A DNA stretch of 26,313 bases, taken from Mnemiopsis leidyi. Its lineage: Eukaryota; Ctenophora; Tentaculata; Lobata; Bolinopsidae. Position 1 is the stretch's first letter. Each line of letters begins with the position of its first letter. Shown here piece by piece: positions 20,750-26,313 of the stretch. The position numbers were made by a program, and so were the translations under genes. The notes under the pieces were generated by a model, which searched no databases, was not told the origin of the DNA, and saw nothing but the letters and a program-made list of their open reading frames with translations. The stretch is taken from assembly GCA_000226015.1 (NCBI GenBank), contig JH154856.1, forward strand, positions 60,272 through 86,584, written 5' to 3'.

Positions 20750-23287
20750 TCATGCTTTAACATCTTCGGAAATGTTTTCATCAGGGCTGGCCACCCAACT
20801 TCCTCTACCCTGAAATTAACACTGCAAGTCTACTGTAACTCAATCTTTAAATTGGATATTGATAACTTTTCTAAACAGATAGGACGCATAAAAAGTGTGC
20901 TCACTCTGCAATTTGCATGTACAATCTACACATTTATAAGGTATATGAACCTGCAATGTATTTAGTATTCGTTCCAACATACCTGGGTGGAAGATTTAGG
21001 GACTCCTCCCTTCAAAACATCCGAGCTGGGTACAACTGGGGACCCTGGTGTTACATCGTCAGTTGTCAGGGGGTTTCTGTCTTCTCGTGTAGTTTGGGGA
21101 TGCTGATAGAACCTGTAATTGAAATAAGGATAGTTTCATCACTCATACTTTAATAGTTCTTCGTACTATAACAGTGCTCATACCATATTCAATAAGTGAC
21201 TAGCTCAGGGACATACTAAGTTAGTGCTCAATCTAAAAATAATACTTTAAAATTAATTGACTAATGTCTAATACAAGCAAATTTCTCTGGCCTATATATA
21301 AGAAACTTCAGACAAACTTTAAAATTATAGTTCACAACTAACAAAAATACTTACATTGCAATTACAAGGTCTATTCCCAGTAAAAAGGAGAGGGTGAAGA
21401 AACAGAAGCCGCTCAAAATATGCTTTGTTTTGTTGTAAACCAGTAAGATGATGTTAACAAGGCCACTTTCGGCGAATCCTTGCATGGCCGCCATTAAACC
21501 CACAGCTGTTCCAACTCGTTCCGGCTCGACAAGAGAAAGGATAATTGATTGTATTGTGGGGGTGGCGACAATAATGAATGAGCTCAATATCACTCCTGAT
21601 AAGGTTTCTTGTGAAGTCTATTGTGTATAGCAAATGTGATTTTAACCGATCATTACTTTGATACAATTTAAGATATATGATTCATTCATAATTTAGATAG
21701 CACATACCTAAGATCAAGATAGTGTCCGTTGTGGCAAATGCCAAGAAGAACGTCCCCACAAATCCCATAAATACTCCCAATCTTACAATTGCCGGTCTTG
21801 AGAGGTGGAACATCTTCAAGATCCTGACAGTTATGATACTCTGCAGAGCCAGCCCTAATCCCAAACCTGTGTGCAAGGACCACTTTAATAATGTGTCGGC
21901 CCTTATTAAAGGGGGACTTTGAATTTAGTTATATTGTCATAGGTAAATCATCAACAAAGTAACACTTAAAATTTATGTGGATATGCTATGTTATCACATT
22001 TATACATTTATCTGCTCACTGTCTTCTTTTGAGTAAAAGAACATGTTGTTAGGCGTTTCGATTATTTCACGTGAGCAGTGTTAGATGTATTAAAGGGAAG
22101 ACGGAAGTGAGGTGTTAAGGTTAAAGTATTAAAAGTGGATTGAAATGTGATTTCGAATCTTGAACTGCTTGTAGATTATATTGAAGTTACTTAGAAATTT
22201 AAGATCAGAAGATTTGGCAGGATTAACACCTCACTTCCCTTTAATACATCACACTGTTTAATAACTCATGGAAGAGCTGGAGCTTATCATCAATTTAAAA
22301 GTAAGCAAATTCCCACAAAAATATACAAATTTTGGCAATCAATTTACCTGCCATGAAGTAACTCCTGGGTCCTGTTGACCACTTGAATGGCGGAGCAAGT
22401 AAGTATACAGTTGACAAGACAACAATAGGTGATATCAGGCCGACCGAGCTTAACATAAACATAACATTGGCACCAAGATATTTTCCAAGAAAGGATTGAT
22501 ATTTAAAGAGATCAATGGTATTCTGGTACTGGAACTTTAAGGCAACGGAAAACTTTTCACAAAATCCTCTTTGTTGAGCATCAGATGTGGCAGTTTCAAT
22601 CTCCAGTGGCTTGAGGCAGAAAATTCCCAGCATCCATGCACTTGTCATCAGTGATGTGGATACCATTCCTATTATCCAGTATTTGGTTGTGACACTCATG
22701 ATAAAACCACATATTATTGGGCCTGTAACATAGCCAATTAGGCCACATCCCAACAGAAGACCAAATCTACCTGCCTGCTTAGAAGGAGGTGTTGTGATAG
22801 ACAGATATCCTGTCAGAAAAGTATTCACAGTAAATGTGGAACCACCATTTATTCCAAGAAGCAGCCCATTCACAATGACATAAATAAAGGATGGGTATTT
22901 GGTTGGGAAAATTGTGTTTATGCATAATGAAATGCACCACAGCACATTGATGAAAAGAACTGAATTGATAGCAAACTTTTTACCCACAGCATCTGAGTAG
23001 CCACCAAGCAAAATTACAAAAATTGGTGCAAAAACACCCTTGACAGTGTTTACATACACAGTTAAGGATGACAGCTCTTCAGAAATCATATCCCCCATTT
23101 GCTTGCAGGTAACATTGGTATCATCTTCTTTGTAACAGGCAATAATGAGGCTCACGTTTTCAATCCCATACTTCTCTATCCCAAGAGAGATGTATTGTAG
23201 AGCAGGAACAATGACTGTATAGATAGATGTAGAAAACAGGCATATAAAAGCGATCAAATCAGGAAGTCCAATAACACATCTAGCCAT
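20750..23287 (-). CDS. Major facilitator superfamily transporter
   Basis: Exons: 23287-22348, 21866-21708, 21595-21355, 21112-20983, 20809-20750; 509 aa, all phases fit. About twelve hydrophobic segments are readable. The first (LIAFICLFSTSIYTVIVPAL) is followed by a glycosylatable outer loop with cysteines (NVTC). After span 2 comes GGYSDAVGKK, the MFS motif A between spans 2 and 3. A long central loop (about KPLEIETATSDAQQ to FLGKY) separates the halves. Exon 2 begins within span 8 and exon 3 within span 10. The last 60 residues are a polar cytoplasmic tail. The start is the first ATG after an in-frame stop. The layout recalls SLC46/PCFT-type and MFSD14-type carriers, but the substrate cannot be told. 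Intron 1 contains a MITE-like inverted repeat. Confidence 0.85.
22076..22256. mobile_element. MITE-like inverted-repeat element
   Basis: Arms at 22076-22118 and 22223-22256 are imperfect reverse complements (CAGTGTTAGATGTATTAAAG and onward; right arm GGTGTTAA to CAGTGT when inverted). They surround about 100 bp. The CAGTG ends recall hAT-type termini, but no 8-bp target duplication is visible. It lies in intron 1 of the MFS gene. Confidence 0.7.
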
Positions 23288-24774
23288 CACACTGTAAGAA
23301 TTTTCAACTTGACTAACCGATTTCAAAACTTGCAATAAAATTCCATAACTCAATTATTACTTTCAAACAAAACTCATTGACAGCAGCTTAAATGGTCTCT
23401 TTTAAATTTCGCTACTTTTGGGCCTATCTAAAATTCTATAAGAAAGTACATGCTTCCATTTGGGACCTAGCAGAGGCCTGCTGTCAGGGTGTTAGGGTGT
23501 TGGCCCACACCCTAAAAAATAGGAAAAAATGTTAAGTAAAATCTGATTTGCAAAATCTGATTTGCCACATCCTTCACAGCTTAAAAGCCTCATTAAATTA
23601 TATATAACTCCATTGTGTATTGCTGTGTAAAAATTGGTTTTTATTTATATATTTATTTATTTCCTAACCAAGGGTTTAAATGTTTGCTTGATAGTGCCTT
23701 GCAAATAACCAGACGTGCGTGCACACCTTTGTCCCTTTACAATTACACATAAAACGCCTAGGACCCCGGCATGCTGTGAAATCTGATTGTTACATGTATT
23801 TTAATTAGGCCAAGGCATTGGAGAGCGCCTTGAGTTTTGTGTCGATTTTCAGCTGCGGAATGTTCGAGATTACCGGAGTTTTATTCTTTTGCCTGTTGAT
23901 GCATGTGTTTTTATGACTGCACATAGAGCTTCAAGGTTTTTAAGCGTTTAGTGTCGAATTCTAAACTTAATCCAAATTTTACTACTGGACACTGCTCTGT
24001 TTTTTAGCTCAGATTTTGTCAGATAAGGTAACACCATTTTCTTAGAAGTCTCATCATATTACGCCGCCCTGTTTACATGCAGTTTACATTATACCATCCT
24101 GTTTTCTTTGCTGCTCATTTGTTTTATAAGGTGAAACTACTTAACGAGATGAGATGCTGGTTTCTTCAGCGCATGTTTAAGTTTGTGTACAATATCTAAC
24201 AATTTTCGTCTAAATATTAATATATCCACATGCACAATAAAGTAAATCCATATCTTCAATGGACGGTCAAAAAAAGTTATTTATTCAAACACTGAAAATG
24301 GAAGGTTTTTTACAATTTTGAGAAATCTAATTTTGTGAATTCTACGAAGCCACTTTGAGAGGGTTCCGGTGTTAGAAATCGCCCTCAAACCCCGTGAGTT
24401 CATCGCCTGAACGCCCAAGTTGCCTCCACAACTACACCCACGGCACGCCTCTGAGACCGAGGGGCTGTAGAATCAAATGTGACCAAAATGTTTCAAAATC
24501 AAGGGTATTTAACATTTGACCTTGGGGTTTTTAAATTGTGGTGTTCGTTTGACCAGGCTGTAGATTACCCTCAATATTTACCAAAGTAATGAGGTGCGGT
24601 TTTGAAAGACAAACTACCATGATTTTGAGCCTTGGCTTGTTTAGGGTTAATGTCGTTGAAGTAACCCTCACTTCCTTACCCCAATTTGTGACAAAAAAAG
24701 TTTTAAAGCGTTTGCTCGCACACAATTGTTACAACATATCTAGAGACCAGATCCGCCAATCCTAGAGGGGTGCA
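23288..24774. other. Region upstream of the MFS gene, no gene recognised
   Basis: It should include the MFS promoter. A short palindrome occurs near 23490-23515 (AGGGTGT/ACACCCT around TGGCC). A moderately GC-rich patch at 24350-24480 and a 64-codon minus frame at 24531-24725 show no recognisable protein features. Confidence 0.4.
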
Positions 24775-25025
24775 TTGTCTGAATTTGTCCGACCCTCATT
24801 CGAAGAGAATCATAATGTAAGGAGAATGAAATGTCGGGAGGGTGCGGGCTCCTGTACAAAGGAGAGCGCTAAGAGCACTTGCCTAAGCAATCTTCTTTTG
24901 ACGAGATTATATCCGTCAACCGTTTTAACGAAAAGTTCAGCTTTGAGCTAGACAAATTCTTAATAATATGCTTAAGCTTGTTTTCTCAATACTTTCCACT
25001 TTCAATGTTCAATCCTATTTAAAAC

Positions 25026-25208
25026 TTAATCTGAAATATCCCAAAAGTTTACAATACCACAAGTGCCCAATTTTCTAGTTTTAATCTTAAATGCTTCAAG
25101 GTTACTTTTAAAAGTGTTCAAAGTTGGTGCTGTCGTCACCTCAATAGGTAATCTATTCCAAAACTCTTTCAAATTCAATAATAAAGGTCTGTTTAAAGCG
25201 GTTTAGCT
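25026..25208 (-). pseudogene. Truncated LINE reverse-transcriptase C-terminus
   Basis: The minus strand reads FWNRLPIEVTTAPTLNTFKS and on to a TAA at 25026-25028. The pattern WN-LP-EVV-AP-LN-FK is the usual tail of non-LTR retrotransposon (CR1/Jockey-type) open reading frames, just after the reverse transcriptase. An in-frame stop just upstream (about 25210) and the lack of polymerase motifs show a broken 3' fragment. It lies within the MITE composite. Confidence 0.65.
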
Positions 25209-25287
25209 TAGAAATCTTGCTTTCTCCAGGTTTACAAACTAAATTTAATCCGGACCTACTATTATACTAACACCAGCAAGCTGCAAT

Positions 25288-25410
25288 TTCACCTAACCAG
25301 GTGCTTAGTACGTACGCAGCTGCTACGCAGCTAGAATAATTCCAGCCACCTCTTATCGCAGCATTGCCCTAACGCAAGGCAAAGCGTGCGTAAGCACCTG
25401 GTTAGGTGAA
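25288..25410. repeat. Short inverted-repeat element with 20-bp perfect arms
   Basis: TTCACCTAACCAGGTGCTTA at 25288-25307 is exactly inverted at 25391-25410. The 83-bp interior is rich in GCAGC/GCTGC and CGTACG palindromes. This is the size and form of a miniature inverted-repeat element. Confidence 0.8.
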
Positions 25411-25447
25411 TCGCATCATGCAGCGCTTCGCGCGCGCGCGGCCGTTG

Positions 25448-25475
25448 TAGGTTGATAACCTACTGTCGCGGCCAT
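25448..25475. repeat. Dispersed direct repeat, copy 1
   Basis: TAGGTTGATAACCTACTGTC plus GCGGCCAT contains the palindrome TAGGTTGATAACCTA. The same sequence recurs at 26115-26142, and similarity continues through CACGCATTTCTGGCCTGGCGA and CGCGCATCGCCCGTTGA, with about 12 extra bases in the second copy. Confidence 0.8.
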
Positions 25476-25656
25476 TACGCGCTTTCACGCATTTCTGGCC
25501 TGGCGACGCGCATCGCCCGTTGAGCGCGGCCGCTACGAAGTTTTACCAGCCATCTCTGGTGGTGCACCGGAGCAGGGCTAAGCAGTAAGCTAGGCAACGT
25601 TTGTCTGACTTTGTCCGACCCGCATTCAGAATAAAATGACAGGATCAGGAGGGTGG

Positions 25657-25707
25657 GCGTTGCCTAACAAGGCAACGCGTGCGCGTTGCCTAACAAGGCA
25701 ACGCGAC
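25657..25707. repeat. Two tandem hairpins
   Basis: GCGTTGCCTAACAAGGCAAC plus GC appears twice in a row, starting at 25657 and 25683. Each is an 8-bp perfect stem with a 6-base loop, near the left end of the 713-bp element. Confidence 0.8.
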
Positions 25708-26114
25708 GTCTAGCAGTGGTTGTCGTGGTGTTACCTGACCTAACCCGCGCGGCTCGCACGCGCAGTTGCTGCTCTCCTTCGTTAGAACGTTAAACGTTGT
25801 CGCGGTGATACCCGACTCACGCAGCTAAAGCTGAACGAGATCGTTCGTTTCGTTAGAACGTTAGACGGATATAATCTCGTCAAGTTAAACGGATATCATC
25901 TCGTCAAAGCAATGGTGGAGCGCCCGACTCGCGCAAAAAAGCGTTGATAAGAGCAATTAAGGGTTTCCAAAGGAAAATGATTGATAACATAGAGAGACGG
26001 GGTCTTAACGTTGAAAATCTTTATCTTTGGGCCTAACTTTCACAGCAGCGCGCACTCTCCCATCATTTTATCTCGCTTCGAATAAGAGTTTGCCGAGGTG
26101 TTACCCGACCCTTA

Positions 26115-26142
26115 TAGGTTGATAACCTACTGTCGCGGCCAT
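26115..26142. repeat. Dispersed direct repeat, copy 2
   Basis: This is the second copy of the palindrome-containing block at 25448-25475, here inside the 713-bp element. It shows that the two neighbouring inverted-repeat units share internal sequence. Confidence 0.8.
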
Positions 26143-26313
26143 CACGCCGTCACGCGCCGCACTGTCACGCATTTCTGGCCTGGCGAAGAAATTCTAGACG
26201 CGCATCGCCCGTTGACCCGACCGCGCGCTGCTCGCAGTTTGCTGCTCTCCTGAACGTTAGACGGATATCATTAATGTCATCTCGTCAAATAAGAGTCGGA
26301 CAAAGTCAGACAA

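Larger units (their letters stand above)
24775..26313. mobile_element. Composite of nested inverted-repeat (MITE-like) elements
   Basis: The terminal motif TTGTCTGAnTTTGTCCGAC occurs at 24775-24793 and 25601-25619, and in reverse complement at 26295-26313, exactly the window end. A second 19-bp motif, ACGGATATAATCTCGTCAA, is direct at 25865 and (one change) 25889, interrupted at 26261-26288, and inverted at 24899-24917. Subterminal parts therefore match in opposite orientation. The section is locally GC- and CpG-rich, unlike the host flanks. No transposase is visible. It may continue past the window. Confidence 0.7.
25601..26313. mobile_element. 713-bp element with 19-bp perfect terminal inverted repeats
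   Basis: TTGTCTGACTTTGTCCGAC opens the segment and its exact reverse complement closes it at the last base of the window. No transposase frame is present, so it would be non-autonomous. Target-site duplication cannot be checked because the right flank is missing. Confidence 0.7.

Noticed and set aside
23285..23353. Extending the MFS protein upstream of the ATG at 23287
   Set aside because: The upstream frame reaches a stop without an ATG. The chosen start sits just before the first membrane span, as expected.
24531..24725. A 64-codon minus-strand frame near the MITE composite
   Set aside because: It is short, shows no recognisable motif and has no splice or promoter context; I could not support it as a gene.

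Overview
This is animal nuclear DNA. Genes are split by short GT-AG introns, most of them 55-700 bp. The flanks are AT-rich, and the recognisable proteins (SYAP1, LZTR1, small J-domain membrane proteins, a major facilitator transporter) are typical of metazoans. Nothing bacterial or phage-like is present. The phylum cannot be fixed from sequence alone. Intron-rich genes with many minisatellites and inverted-repeat elements suggest an invertebrate.

Layout. Positions 1-1690 hold a foldback-type element: two inverted arms carrying a GC-rich 15-bp repeat organised in 91-bp higher-order units, around a short core. Positions 2498-9943 (+) hold an 11-exon SYAP1 orthologue of 404 aa. Its 4.2-kb fifth intron contains a complete small gene on the opposite strand (4715-5571): three exons, signal peptide, four cysteines and an H-type-lectin-like sequence, with its own TATA-like box and polyadenylation signal. 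Further along the same intron is a decayed coding block (6431-7403, minus). Positions 10639-16224 (minus) hold three head-to-tail genes for small J-domain proteins with C-terminal membrane segments. Their J domains are interrupted by an intron at the same place, just before the HPD loop, so they are probably tandem duplicates. Positions 17236-19602 (minus) hold LZTR1 as a single uninterrupted 788-codon frame. Positions 20750-23287 (minus) hold a five-exon, 12-span MFS transporter of 509 aa. From about 24775 to the window end lies a nest of inverted-repeat (MITE-like) elements with a LINE 3' fragment inside.

I assembled gene structures by eye, joining exons only where splice dinucleotides and reading phase agreed. 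Every multi-exon total is divisible by three. The genes do not form one pathway. The most unusual theme is that tandem repeats sit on or beside splice sites in five introns, including an array that copies a SYAP1 5' splice site and a 24-bp duplication of a J-protein 5' splice site.
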